Positions 18,985-28,391 of a stretch of 64,000 nt of DNA are shown here, piece by piece. This DNA comes from Pseudomonas sp. GTDB taxonomy: Bacteria > Pseudomonadota > Gammaproteobacteria > Pseudomonadales > Pseudomonadaceae. The notes under the pieces are model-generated. The model was not told the origin of the DNA and ran no database searches. It saw only the letters and a program-made list of their open reading frames with translations. Numbering within the stretch: position 1 is the first letter of the stretch; each line of letters starts with the position of its first letter. The stretch spans positions 1 to 64,000 of the forward strand of contig NZ_JAUYGD010000038.1 in NCBI RefSeq assembly GCF_030690725.1, written 5' to 3'. The position numbers and the translations under genes are program-made.

Positions 18985-20784
18985 TTATTGTCCTTGTTCG
19001 AGGCTAGCGGCCAGCGCCTTAGGCACCGGTATCGGGAATTCCAGCAACTGTTGGGCGAATGCCTTGCCTTGCGGGTCGATGCGCAGGGAGGCGACGCCGC
19101 CACCACCGAGGGCGTTCTCCAGCAGGAAGTTCAGGCTATGGCTGCCGGGCAGATACCAGCGGCTGACCTTGCCGGTTTGCGGGTCGAGCGCGTGCTGCAT
19201 CCATTCGGCCACGGCACCCTCACTCAGCGCAGCGGCGATCCAGGCCAAGTACTCGGGCTTTCTGGCCATTACACCAATATTGCTGTGGTTGCCCTTGTCG
19301 CCAGAGCGCGCCACCGCCAGCTTGATCAGCGGCACGCTGGTGTCGGCCTGGCCGCTTGGCAGTGGGGCGGCCATATCGGCGGCGATCTGCGCGCTATCCA
19401 GCACCGCAATTTGCGGCAGCGTGACCGGTGTGCGTTCGCCGTTCAGTTCCACTTCCATGGCGCAGGCGCCTTTGTCAGCCAGGAAGCTAAACAGGCGGAT
19501 CACCGGGTAAACCGTAGGGCGACCACCGACGATGCCGGTCAGCCCCGGTGCCATGCCGGTCGCGGCCTGGGCGATCTCGCGGGAGAACAAAATCAAGGCT
19601 TCTTTCTTGGCATGGCGCACGGCGATCTTGATCACGATCTCGCGGGTGTCACTGCGCTGGCCACGCGGGCCGTAGGTGGCTTCGGAACCCAGCAGCTCGA
19701 TGCTGACTTCCTTGTACGGGCCCCAGCCGCGCTCGACGAACATTTCTTCGGTCTTGCGGATGATCGCCTGGCTGACCCGCTGGGCTTTCTTCACCGCATC
19801 GATACCAGCCATCAGGCAGCTGGCGGTGCAGCGGAAGCCGTCCGGGTGGGTGGCGCTGACCTTGTATTGATCAGTCGGCGGCAGGCCGCGTGCGCCTTTC
19901 AGCTCAACCCGGTTGTCGCCGACCTGAGTGAGTTGCACCTGGGTGAAATCGCAGAGCACATCGGGCAGGTAATAAGCCCGTGGATCGCCGATTTCATAGA
20001 GCATCTGCTCGCCCACGGTAAAAGGCGTGACCAAGCCGCCGGAGCCTTCCGGCTTGGTCACGACAAAGCTGCCGTCGGCTGCCACTTCCACCACCGGGAA
20101 GCCGATATGTTCGTAGTCGGGCACGCTTTGCCAGTCGGTGAAGTTGCCGCCGGTGCACTGCGCGCCACACTCGATGATATGCCCGGCCAGCGCGGCCTGA
20201 GCCAGTTGGTCGTAGTCGCTCCAGCGCCAGCCGAATTCATGCACCAGGGCGGCGCTGACCACGGCGCTGTCGACCACGCGGCCGGTGATAACGATATCTG
20301 CGCCGAGCTTCAAGGCTTCGACGATGCCCGGTGCGCCGAGGTAGGCGTTGACCGAAACGCAGAAGGGCGGCAATGGCGCGCCGCTAAACATTTCCACGGT
20401 GCCAGCCTTGGCCAGCTCACCGAGCTTGGGTTGCAGGTTGTCGCCGTGCAGTACGGCGATCTTCAGGTTGACTCCGGCTTGCTCACAGGCCGCAGCCAAG
20501 GCGGCAGCACAGGCGCTGGGGTTAACCCCGCCGGCGTTGCTGATCACGCGGGTTTTCTTGGCGGCGATATCGGTCAGCAGCGGCGCGAGGGTCTCCACAA
20601 AATCGGTGGCGTAGCCGGCGTCGGGCTTCTTCATCCGCGCGCCGGCCATGATCGACATGGTCACTTCGGCCAGGTAGTCGAATACCAGGTAATCCAGTTC
20701 GGTGCCTTTTACCAGCTGGGCGGCGGCGGTGCTGGTGTCGCCCCAGAAGGCGGAAGCACAGCCGATGCGTACGGTTTTAGTCAT
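18985..20784 (-). CDS. atuA: Acyclic terpene utilisation protein AtuA (DUF1446)
   Basis: A 599-residue protein from ATG 20784 ([17 protein letters not shown]). The N-terminal DUF1446 region has the features [29 protein letters not shown] and ITGRVVDSA; a smaller C-terminal domain follows ([20 protein letters not shown]). The family is needed for citronellol/geraniol growth but its reaction is not firmly known; hydrolysis of a hydroxy-acyl-CoA has been suggested. It is the first gene of the operon and lies behind twin AtuR operators. An upstream in-frame ATG at 20805 is possible but has no better ribosome site. Confidence 0.9.
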   Translation of the reverse strand: MTKTVRIGCASAFWGDTSTAAAQLVKGTELDYLVFDYLAEVTMSIMAGARMKKPDAGYATDFVETLAPLLTDIAAKKTRVISNAGGVNPSACAAALAAACEQAGVNLKIAVLHGDNLQPKLGELAKAGTVEMFSGAPLPPFCVSVNAYLGAPGIVEALKLGADIVITGRVVDSAVVSAALVHEFGWRWSDYDQLAQAALAGHIIECGAQCTGGNFTDWQSVPDYEHIGFPVVEVAADGSFVVTKPEGSGGLVTPFTVGEQMLYEIGDPRAYYLPDVLCDFTQVQLTQVGDNRVELKGARGLPPTDQYKVSATHPDGFRCTASCLMAGIDAVKKAQRVSQAIIRKTEEMFVERGWGPYKEVSIELLGSEATYGPRGQRSDTREIVIKIAVRHAKKEALILFSREIAQAATGMAPGLTGIVGGRPTVYPVIRLFSFLADKGACAMEVELNGERTPVTLPQIAVLDSAQIAADMAAPLPSGQADTSVPLIKLAVARSGDKGNHSNIGVMARKPEYLAWIAAALSEGAVAEWMQHALDPQTGKVSRWYLPGSHSLNFLLENALGGGGVASLRIDPQGKAFAQQLLEFPIPVPKALAASLEQGQ

Positions 20785-20827
20785 TGGAATAGGTCCGCAA
20801 CACATGAATAAGGTGAATCGAAGGCTA

Positions 20828-20843
20828 CCAAGCAAGCGCTTGG
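20828..20843. promoter_or_regulatory. AtuR operator 1
   Basis: CCAAGCAAGCGCTTGG contains the palindrome CAAGCGCTTG. It lies 44 bases before the atuA start codon. AtuR of P. aeruginosa is reported to bind two 13-bp inverted repeats about 40 bp apart in the atuA-atuR intergenic region, and this site plus operator 2 reproduces that arrangement. Confidence 0.8.
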
Positions 20844-20884
20844 TTGAAAAGCCCCGCAGCGAATCTTTCTAACCGAAAGTGTGG

Positions 20885-20900
20885 CCAAGCGCTTGCTTGG
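20885..20900. promoter_or_regulatory. AtuR operator 2 (exact reverse complement of operator 1)
   Basis: CCAAGCGCTTGCTTGG is the perfect reverse complement of operator 1. The two palindromic cores are 53 bases centre to centre, about five helical turns, so two AtuR dimers could sit on the same face of the DNA between atuA and atuR. Confidence 0.8.
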
Positions 20901-21026
20901 GTGGCTGGTGCAGCATAAATTTCACTAATAACGACAAGCACTTGGGTAAACCAGCTGAGAACCAGCGTGCAATTGCAGGCTGGGCCGCTTGGCCCGAGGC
21001 ATAAAGAGAGTTGGAGAGTACTTAGC

Positions 21027-21650
21027 GTGGATGATCAACAAGCGCAGGCGGTGATGCAGCAACTGGTGGCCAGCGGACAGATCACTGATCCGGACAGCGC
21101 ACGCGGCAAGCTGCTGCAAACTGCAGCACACCTGTTTCGCAGCAAGGGTTATGAGCGCACCACAGTGCGCGATCTGGCCAGCGCCGTGGGCATTCAGTCC
21201 GGCAGCATCTTTCATCACTTCAAGAGCAAGGACGAGATCCTGCGTTCGGTGATGGAGGAGACCATTCGCTACAACACCGCCTTGATGCAGGCCTCCTTGG
21301 CCGAAGCCAGTGACCTGCGCGGCCGCGTGCTGGCGCTGATCCGCTGCGAATTGCAGTCGATCATGGGCGGCACGGGGGAGGCCATGGCGGTGCTGGTGTA
21401 CGAATGGCGTTCGCTGTCGGAGCCGGGCCGCGAATTTATCCTGGAGCTGCGCGATAACTACGAACAGCTTTGGCTGCAGGTGCTGGGTGAGGCCAAGGCG
21501 GCCGGCTACTTCAAGGCTGACCCCTTTATTTTGCGTCGCCTGCTGACTGGCGCGCTGAGCTGGACCACCACCTGGTTCCGCCCAGAAGGGCCGATGACCC
21601 TCGACCAGCTGGCCGAGGAGGCGTTGTCGCTGGTGCTCAAGGACGCTTGA
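21027..21650 (+). CDS. atuR: TetR-family repressor AtuR
   Basis: A 207-residue TetR/AcrR protein read from GTG 21027, preceded by GGAGAG at 8 bases. The helix-turn-helix lies at about residues 25-70 (AAHLFRSKGYERTTVRDLASAVGIQSGSIFHHFKSKDEIL). The ligand-binding C-terminal domain follows. It is divergent from atuA and is expected to release the twin operators when a terpenoid acyl-CoA is present. A longer frame reaches upstream to 20967 but has no supported start. Confidence 0.9.
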   Translation: MDDQQAQAVMQQLVASGQITDPDSARGKLLQTAAHLFRSKGYERTTVRDLASAVGIQSGSIFHHFKSKDEILRSVMEETIRYNTALMQASLAEASDLRGRVLALIRCELQSIMGGTGEAMAVLVYEWRSLSEPGREFILELRDNYEQLWLQVLGEAKAAGYFKADPFILRRLLTGALSWTTTWFRPEGPMTLDQLAEEALSLVLKDA

Positions 21651-21760
21651 GGAAATTCAGCTACGCTAGGGTGGCACATTGATAGTATTTTGGCGCCAAC
21701 GGATTGCGAGCGTTTCAGGTCACGGAAGAAGTCGCTGCGTTTTGTTCTGAGGTTCGCCGT

Positions 21761-22546
21761 TTGGCCACGCTGTTACGAGGTTTACTGCTCGGCTTGCTGT
21801 TTTCTGTGGTGTGCGTTGCACAGGCCGCGGAAGAGGTGCGAGTGGGGGCCTATCATTTCCCGCCCTATGTGATTAAACCGGAAAGCGAGCGCCCTGGTGG
21901 CCTGTTGCCGGAACTGCTGCAGGCGCTTAATCAGCTGCAAAGCGACTACCGTTTTACCCTGGTCGCGACCTCGACGATGCGCCGCTATCGCGATCTGCAA
22001 AGCGGCCGTTACGACCTGATCCTGTTTGAATCTCCGGCTTGGGGCTGGCAGGACACCGCACATGCTGCGCTGGATCTGCATATCGAAGATGCTGAAGTCT
22101 ATGTCGCACGCCTGCAGCCCGGGCGTGATCAGCGCTATTTCGACTCGCTCGAAGACAAACGCATGGCCCTGTACAGCGGTTATCACTACGGCTTTGCCGG
22201 GTTCAACTCGGATAAACAGTTTCTCAGCGATACATTCAACGCGGTGCTGACCTACTCCCACGACAGCAACCTGGTCATGCTGCTGCGCGGCCGGGCTGAT
22301 GTGGCAGTGGTCACGCGTTCCTACCTGCGCGCCTACCAGCAGCGCTACCCGGAGCAGAGCAGCGCCTTGCTGGTGTCTCAGCGCGTCGATCAAGTTTACC
22401 AGCACCAGGCGCTGTTCCGCCCGCAGTCGACCATGCAGCCACAGGCGTTTGCTGAGCTGCTTAAACAACTCAATCGCGACAAGCAGCTGGATAAGCTGCT
22501 GGGGCGTTATCACCTGCGTGATGCATCGGTGCTAATAAATGACTGA
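21761..22546 (+). CDS. Periplasmic binding protein, tandem paralogue 1 (orphan)
   Basis: A 261-residue protein. A TTG at 21761 with TGAGG upstream gives a good signal peptide (ATLLRGLLLGLLFSVVCVAQA); another TTG at 21704 would put 19 polar residues before it. The mature part is a PBPb-type solute-binding fold: VRVGAYHFPPYVIKPE, GLLPELLQALNQL, GRYDLILFE, GYHYGFAGFN, GRADVAVVTRSY. It aligns almost without gaps to the next gene. No transporter gene is near. It follows atuR but has its own intergenic region; whether it belongs to the atu regulon is unknown. Confidence 0.78.
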   Translation: MATLLRGLLLGLLFSVVCVAQAAEEVRVGAYHFPPYVIKPESERPGGLLPELLQALNQLQSDYRFTLVATSTMRRYRDLQSGRYDLILFESPAWGWQDTAHAALDLHIEDAEVYVARLQPGRDQRYFDSLEDKRMALYSGYHYGFAGFNSDKQFLSDTFNAVLTYSHDSNLVMLLRGRADVAVVTRSYLRAYQQRYPEQSSALLVSQRVDQVYQHQALFRPQSTMQPQAFAELLKQLNRDKQLDKLLGRYHLRDASVLIND

Positions 22547-22617
22547 AAATGCTCTGTTCGGTCAGATTTGCCTGAGTTAGGCTGCAGTTACTCGAAAAAT
22601 AGGGAAGTTGGCGGCAA

Positions 22618-23439
22618 ATGGGGCTCTTCAAACGTGGGGTAAGCAGTTTTTTCGGCATGGGCCTGGCGTTGCTGCTGGCCGGGCCACTTATGGCTGCGCA
22701 GGACGTGCGCGTGGCTGCTGTGTATTTCCCACCCTATGTGTTCAAACCTGAACAGGCCCAGCCTACCGGTTTGCTCGATGAGTTGGTGGCGGCGCTGAAC
22801 CAGGCCCAGACGGACTACCGCTTTGTAATGGTGCCGACCGCAGTTAAACGGCGTTTTCGTGACCTCGAACAACAGCGCATTGACCTGGCGATTTTCGAGA
22901 ATCCCGGTTGGGGCTGGCAGGACGTTGCGCATGTGGCCCTGGATATGGGCCTGGAAGACTCCGAAGTGTTTGTCGCCCGCGCTGAGCCGGGCCGCGATCA
23001 GGGTTATTTCGACTCGCTCAAAGGCAAGCGTCTGGCGCTCTACCACGGCTATCACTATGCCTTTGCCAGTTTCAATGCCGAGCCGAATCACCTGATCAAG
23101 ACCTTCAACGCCACCTTGACCCATTCCCACGAAAGCAACCTGCTGATGGTGTTGCACCAGCGGGCGGAAATCGCCTTGGTAACGCGCTCCTATATCGGCG
23201 ATTTTCTCGAACGCAACCGGCAATACGCTGGCCAGTTGCTGATTTCCGAACGCGCCGATCAGCGCTATCGCCATCATGTGCTGTTGCGTCCACAAGCGCC
23301 GATCACGCCTGAGCAATTTATGGCGCTGTATGAGCCGTTGCGCAGTAACGGCCAGCTGGAGAAGATTTTCAGCCGCTATCAGGTCGCCGTTATCCCACGC
23401 GTAACGGATAGCTCAATAGCAACAGGTGCAGCACATTGA
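22618..23439 (+). CDS. Periplasmic binding protein, tandem paralogue 2 (orphan)
   Basis: A 273-residue protein with signal peptide (FFGMGLALLLAGPLMAAQ). It shares with its neighbour VRVAAVYFPPYVFKPE, the NPGWGWQDVAH block, PGRDQGYFDSLKGKRLALYHGYHY, the THSHESNLLMVL block and VTRSY, so the pair arose by tandem duplication. The Tyr/Pro-rich start of the binding domain suggests a small polar or amino-acid-like ligand. The 3' end overlaps the convergent CPBP protease gene by 50 bases. Confidence 0.8.
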   Translation: MGLFKRGVSSFFGMGLALLLAGPLMAAQDVRVAAVYFPPYVFKPEQAQPTGLLDELVAALNQAQTDYRFVMVPTAVKRRFRDLEQQRIDLAIFENPGWGWQDVAHVALDMGLEDSEVFVARAEPGRDQGYFDSLKGKRLALYHGYHYAFASFNAEPNHLIKTFNATLTHSHESNLLMVLHQRAEIALVTRSYIGDFLERNRQYAGQLLISERADQRYRHHVLLRPQAPITPEQFMALYEPLRSNGQLEKIFSRYQVAVIPRVTDSSIATGAAH

Positions 23440-24148
23440 CTGCGCCATGCAGGGCGATGGCCAGGCTGAGCCGCCCGCTAAGGTGAAAGATCAGCCCATA
23501 GCCCAGGCCGGCGACGCCTGCGACCACGGCAAATAACGGACTGAACGGCAGGTGTACGGCGGCGAACAGCAGCGCCGTCAGGCCAATCCCCGCCCAGGCG
23601 CCGAGCCAGCTGACCAGGCGGCTTTGCAGCAAACCGCGAAACAGCAGTTCCTCGGCCAGCACGGCCACTCCCAGATTGACCGCCAACCACAGCCACAATT
23701 GCGCGGGCCATTTCGGCTGCCAGCCAACCAGGCCCAGCGCCAATGCCAGCAGCGGTACACCGAGCAGAGTCAGTGCGGCCGTTAGCCAGACGCCGGTTGA
23801 AAGCGCTTTGCTCGGCGTTTTTTGCCCTAGCCACCAGGCCAGCAGCGTGACGCCGACCAGCAGCTTGTCCCAGGACAAACGCAGGGCGTAAGGCGCCGCA
23901 TCGGCACTAAGTTGCCGCGGTGGCCACAGCGCGGTGGCGCTAAAGCCTGGAATGAGGTGCGCAGCAAAGGCGATGCAGGCCAGCAGGCTCAGCCCAGTCC
24001 ACAGCGCACTGGGCAGGTATTTGTCGGCATACAGCAGTAATGCGCAGAGCGCGGCCCCGGCGGCCAGCCCCGGCAGCTGGATATAACCCAGGGCAAACCC
24101 GCTGGCCAAGCACAGGGCTGGCAGCAGCAGGCGCAGATGCAATGGCAT
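23390..24148 (-). CDS. CPBP-family intramembrane glutamic protease
   Basis: A 252-residue, very hydrophobic protein from ATG 24148 with about seven to eight membrane helices. It carries the CPBP (Abi/Rce1-like) motifs EELLFRG, FAAVH and HGAVN in the C-terminal third; the two Glu and two His are those that activate water. Such proteins may process or protect against small peptides or act in membrane protein maturation. The gene overlaps the upstream binding-protein gene tail to tail. A longer reading to 24205 is less likely. Confidence 0.85.
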   Translation of the reverse strand: MPLHLRLLLPALCLASGFALGYIQLPGLAAGAALCALLLYADKYLPSALWTGLSLLACIAFAAHLIPGFSATALWPPRQLSADAAPYALRLSWDKLLVGVTLLAWWLGQKTPSKALSTGVWLTAALTLLGVPLLALALGLVGWQPKWPAQLWLWLAVNLGVAVLAEELLFRGLLQSRLVSWLGAWAGIGLTALLFAAVHLPFSPLFAVVAGVAGLGYGLIFHLSGRLSLAIALHGAVNVLHLLLLSYPLRVG

Positions 24149-24170
24149 GGTACGTCCTTGTGGTTCGCGG

Positions 24171-24338
24171 TTAAGGCTCGCGGGCGTCCTTGGCTTCTTG
24201 CTCAAGCTGGCGTTGGCGGATCTTCGCCAGCTGTTCCTCGCTTAGCGGCAGCGGTTTGGCCGTGCGCAGCAGTACCATCAGGCCACCCACGATGGAACCC
24301 AGCACCAGGAGCATCAGCAACCAGATATACCAGGTCAT
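24171..24338 (-). CDS. DUF2897-type small membrane protein
   Basis: A 55-residue protein, ATG at 24338, TAA at 24171. It has one N-terminal membrane helix (WYIWLLMLLVLGSIVGGLMV, about residues 3-23) and a charged cytoplasmic tail with SEEQLAKIRQRQLEQEAKD. This is the size and build of the DUF2897 family found in Pseudomonas. It lies 22 bases before the CPBP gene and is probably co-transcribed with it. Function unknown. Confidence 0.75.
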   Translation of the reverse strand: MTWYIWLLMLLVLGSIVGGLMVLLRTAKPLPLSEEQLAKIRQRQLEQEAKDAREP

Positions 24339-24449
24339 AAAAGCCGTCCTTGCAGAGTTGAGCCTCCACCATAGCGCGCGGCGGCCAGCAATTAAACGCC
24401 AACATCCTTCTGCTGGGCATAACCCGCCGCTCTGGCTCGGGGTGAGTGA

Positions 24450-24467
24450 GTGTGATGACTGTCACAC
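24450..24467. promoter_or_regulatory. CRP/Vfr-type palindrome upstream of the CBS histidine kinase
   Basis: GTGTGA-TGACTG-TCACAC: a perfect 6+6 palindrome with 6-base spacer that contains the full TGTGA-N6-TCACA consensus of CRP and of Pseudomonas Vfr. It ends 56 bases before the ATG of the kinase and also lies upstream of the divergent DUF2897 gene. Function inferred from consensus match. Confidence 0.6.
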
Positions 24468-24523
24468 GGCAGCAACTTGGCGCTGGTTGAATGGCGACTT
24501 TCCAACGCACAGGGAGTTTGCCC

Positions 24524-25828
24524 ATGACCACTGCCAGCGCGCTTACGCGCTTGCTCAAGCCGGTTACGCCGTTGGCTGCGGACATGAGCATTGCCGATGT
24601 AGCGGATCGCCTGCTGACGCCGGAGCACAAGGCCTTTCTCTCGCTGCCAATTGTCGATAGCGCCGGTAGGCCGCTGGGCCTGGTCAGCCGTACCACTTTG
24701 CAGGACATCTTTATGCAGCGTTTTGGCCGCGATTTGCGCGGCCGCCATGCGGTGCAGGAGGTGATGAACGCGGCGCCGCTGGTGGTCAGCCTGGAGACCA
24801 GCCTGGAGGACGCAGCCAAGCAGATCACCGGGCAGTTGCAGTACCCGATTACCGAAGACTTTATCCTGGTCGACGCCCAGGGCCTGTATCGCGGCCTGGG
24901 CACCGTGCTCGACCTGCTCAAGGCGATGGAGGTGCGCATCGCCCAGCGCAATCTGGTGCTGCGCAAGGCGCTGGTGGAACTCAAGGAGTCGCAGACTCAG
25001 CTGGTGCAGTCAGAAAAGATGGCCTCGCTTGGGCAGATGGTCGCCGGCGTTGCCCACGAGCTGAACACGCCGTTGGGTTACGTGAAAAACAACGTGCAGC
25101 TGCTGCGCGAGCTCAGTACGCCGCTGTTCGAGCTGGCCGAGGCGCAAGCCGCGCTGGGCGATTGCCTGAACGATCCGGCCTGTGATGAGTCCCGTCTGGC
25201 CATGGCCCTGGAGGCCGCCGCCGAGGCCCGCGCCAAGGCTGCGCCGGAACTGCTGGTGGACGACTTTACCCAGCTGTTCAGCGACACCCTTTATGGTCTG
25301 GAGCAGATTGCCGAACTGGTGGTCGGGCTGAAGGATTTCGCCCGCCTGGACCGCGCCATGAGCGAGGAGGTCGACCTCAATGAGTGCATCCGCAGCGCCC
25401 TGGTGATTGCCCGCAACGGCATCAAGGACAAGGCCGAAACCATCCTGCAACTGGGCGAACTGCCACGCATTCCCTGTGCGCCGTCGCAGATCAACCAGGT
25501 GCTGCTCAACCTGCTCAACAACGCCGCCCAGGCCATCGACGGTTTCGGCCAGATCCTGGTGAAAACCTGGGCCGATGACAGCGCCGTGTTTGTTTCCCTG
25601 CAGGATTCCGGGCGCGGCATGTCGGCCGAGGTGCTGGCGCGCATCTTTGATCCGTTCTTCACCACCAAGCCGGTGGGCCAGGGCACCGGGCTGGGACTGT
25701 CGATCAGCTACAAGATCATCCAGGACCACGGCGGGCAGATTCGCGCGGCGTCCGAGCCTGGGCGCGGTACGCGCTTTCTGATCCGCCTGCCGCGCCCGCA
25801 GGCGCTGCCATTACAACGGAGTGCCTGA
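24524..25828 (+). CDS. Sensor histidine kinase with N-terminal CBS-pair domain
   Basis: A 434-residue soluble-looking kinase from ATG 24524 (AGGGAG upstream). Residues about 8-135 form two CBS units (MSIADVADRLL..LPIVDSAGRPLGLVSR; TEDFILVDAQGLYRGLGT), which usually bind adenosyl ligands. After a coiled-coil linker come the H box VAGVAHELNTPLG (His about 178), N box LLNLLNNAAQAI, DSGRGMS, FDPFFTTKPVGQGTGLGLSIS and the final G box. No membrane helix is visible, so it senses a cytoplasmic signal. It overlaps no gene and is one base from its response regulator. Confidence 0.88.
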   Translation: MTTASALTRLLKPVTPLAADMSIADVADRLLTPEHKAFLSLPIVDSAGRPLGLVSRTTLQDIFMQRFGRDLRGRHAVQEVMNAAPLVVSLETSLEDAAKQITGQLQYPITEDFILVDAQGLYRGLGTVLDLLKAMEVRIAQRNLVLRKALVELKESQTQLVQSEKMASLGQMVAGVAHELNTPLGYVKNNVQLLRELSTPLFELAEAQAALGDCLNDPACDESRLAMALEAAAEARAKAAPELLVDDFTQLFSDTLYGLEQIAELVVGLKDFARLDRAMSEEVDLNECIRSALVIARNGIKDKAETILQLGELPRIPCAPSQINQVLLNLLNNAAQAIDGFGQILVKTWADDSAVFVSLQDSGRGMSAEVLARIFDPFFTTKPVGQGTGLGLSISYKIIQDHGGQIRAASEPGRGTRFLIRLPRPQALPLQRSA

Positions 25829-25829
25829 T

Positions 25830-26741
25830 ATGAGCGAGCCGATTCGTATTCTGTTTGTCGACGATGAAGAGCGCATCCTGCGCAGCCTGGCCCTGCAGTT
25901 TCGCCGCGAATATGAGGTGCTGACCGAGAGTGATCCGCGTCGCGCCCTGGAACGCCTGAAAAGCGAGAGCGTGCAGATTATCGTCAGCGACCAGCGCATG
26001 CCGCAGATGAGCGGTGCCGAGCTGCTGGCCCAGGCGCGTGAGATTGCCCCCGATACCCTGCGCATTCTGCTGACCGGTTACAGCGATCTGGATGCCGCCG
26101 TGGAGGCACTCAACAGCGGCGGCATCTTCCGTTACCTGACCAAGCACAGGGATCAGCAGGGGATGGCCTTCACCCTGCGCCAGGCGGCGCAGATTGCCGC
26201 CCGCCAGTTGCAGGCGCCGAAAGTGCTGATGGCCATACCGCAGGTGGCGCTCAATGTGCTGCTCTTGGATGAGGATGCGCCTACCCTGGCTGTGGTGGCC
26301 GAGTTCTGCGTGGCCGGCGGCCATCGCCTGCTGCGCGCGGCATCGCTGAGCGAGGCCGTGGCGCTGCTTAATAGCCAGCCAATCGATCTGCTGGTCAGTG
26401 ACTTGCAAGTGGCCGGGGAGGACACCGCGCCGCTGCTGAAAAGCCTGGCGCAGGCCCATCCGCGTTTGCTCAGTCTGGTGGTTACGCCGTTCTGCGATAC
26501 CCAGGCACTGCTCAAGCTGATTAATGAGGCGCAGATTTTTCGTTATCTGCCCAAGCCGATTCGTCGCGGTCTATTCGACAAGGGCTTGTTGGCGGCGGCC
26601 GAACAGGCGCAACTCTGGCGTGCGCAGCCGGCGCAGGTGGTCACCCGCCTGGCGCAGCAGCCGCGTGAAGAGCGTGATCGGGAGAAGGTCGGCAGTTTGC
26701 TGGGTATGCTCGGGCGTTTGCGTGAACGCCTGATTGCCTGA
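25830..26741 (+). CDS. Response regulator with two receiver domains and no output domain
   Basis: A 303-residue protein from ATG 25830 (CGGAG at 7 bases; GTG 25821 is inside the kinase gene). The first receiver covers about residues 5-125 (DDEERIL, phospho-acceptor Asp 54 in SDQRMPQMSG, LLTGYSD, Lys about 105). A second receiver-like domain covers about 138-265 (LLLDEDAP, Asp 191 in VSDLQV, FRYLPKP). The tail is a short basic helix. There is no DNA-binding, GGDEF, EAL or HD domain, so signalling must go on through phosphotransfer or protein contact. Confidence 0.85.
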   Translation: MSEPIRILFVDDEERILRSLALQFRREYEVLTESDPRRALERLKSESVQIIVSDQRMPQMSGAELLAQAREIAPDTLRILLTGYSDLDAAVEALNSGGIFRYLTKHRDQQGMAFTLRQAAQIAARQLQAPKVLMAIPQVALNVLLLDEDAPTLAVVAEFCVAGGHRLLRAASLSEAVALLNSQPIDLLVSDLQVAGEDTAPLLKSLAQAHPRLLSLVVTPFCDTQALLKLINEAQIFRYLPKPIRRGLFDKGLLAAAEQAQLWRAQPAQVVTRLAQQPREERDREKVGSLLGMLGRLRERLIA

Positions 26742-26764
26742 TTGCCTGATTGGGTCAGAGATTG

Positions 26765-26836
26765 TTCGCGGGCATGGCCCGCTCCTACAGGTGTCAGTGA
26801 CTGTAGGAGCGGGGGTGCCTAACCCATGCCCGCGAA
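26765..26836. repeat. REP pair (BIME-like) between convergent genes
   Basis: TTCGCGGGCATGGCCCGCTCCTACAG (split: 26765-26790) faces CTGTAGGAGCGGG...CCCGCGAA (26801-26836), so two REP units lie head to head. The right unit carries extra bases in its loop. It may end transcription from both sides. Confidence 0.85.
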
Positions 26837-26847
26837 AAAAACAGTCG

Positions 26848-28212
<1,365 letters not shown>

Positions 28213-28315
28213 TCAATTTAGGCGGACGGGCATGGTAACCGATAAGCCATCGCCGGCAAGCCGATAGGCGCGATAGAGCCGCTGCATGATGCTGCTGATC
28301 AGGTTTGCCGTTTCC

Positions 28316-28371
28316 CTGTAGGAGCGGCCCATGGCCGCGATGCGTTTCGCGGGCACGGCCCGCTCCTACGG
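28316..28371. repeat. REP pair between DAHP synthase and amidohydrolase genes
   Basis: CTGTAGGAGCGGCCCATGG..CGCGA (28316-28340) and TTCGCGGGCACGG..CTCCTACGG (28346-28371) form a head-to-head REP pair 20 bases after the amidohydrolase stop. It separates the five-gene operon from the DAHP synthase gene on the same strand. Confidence 0.85.
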
Positions 28372-28391
28372 ATTGTGATCCGGCTACATTA

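Noticed and set aside
18982..20811. 609-codon open frame on the plus strand
   Set aside because: It is the exact shadow of atuA; the product has no domain pattern and is rich in Ala, Gly, His and Gln, typical of antisense translation.
24202..24984. 260-codon minus-strand frame covering the CBS kinase start
   Set aside because: Overlaps the real DUF2897 gene in another frame and the CBS domain; composition rich in Arg and Ser, no family features.
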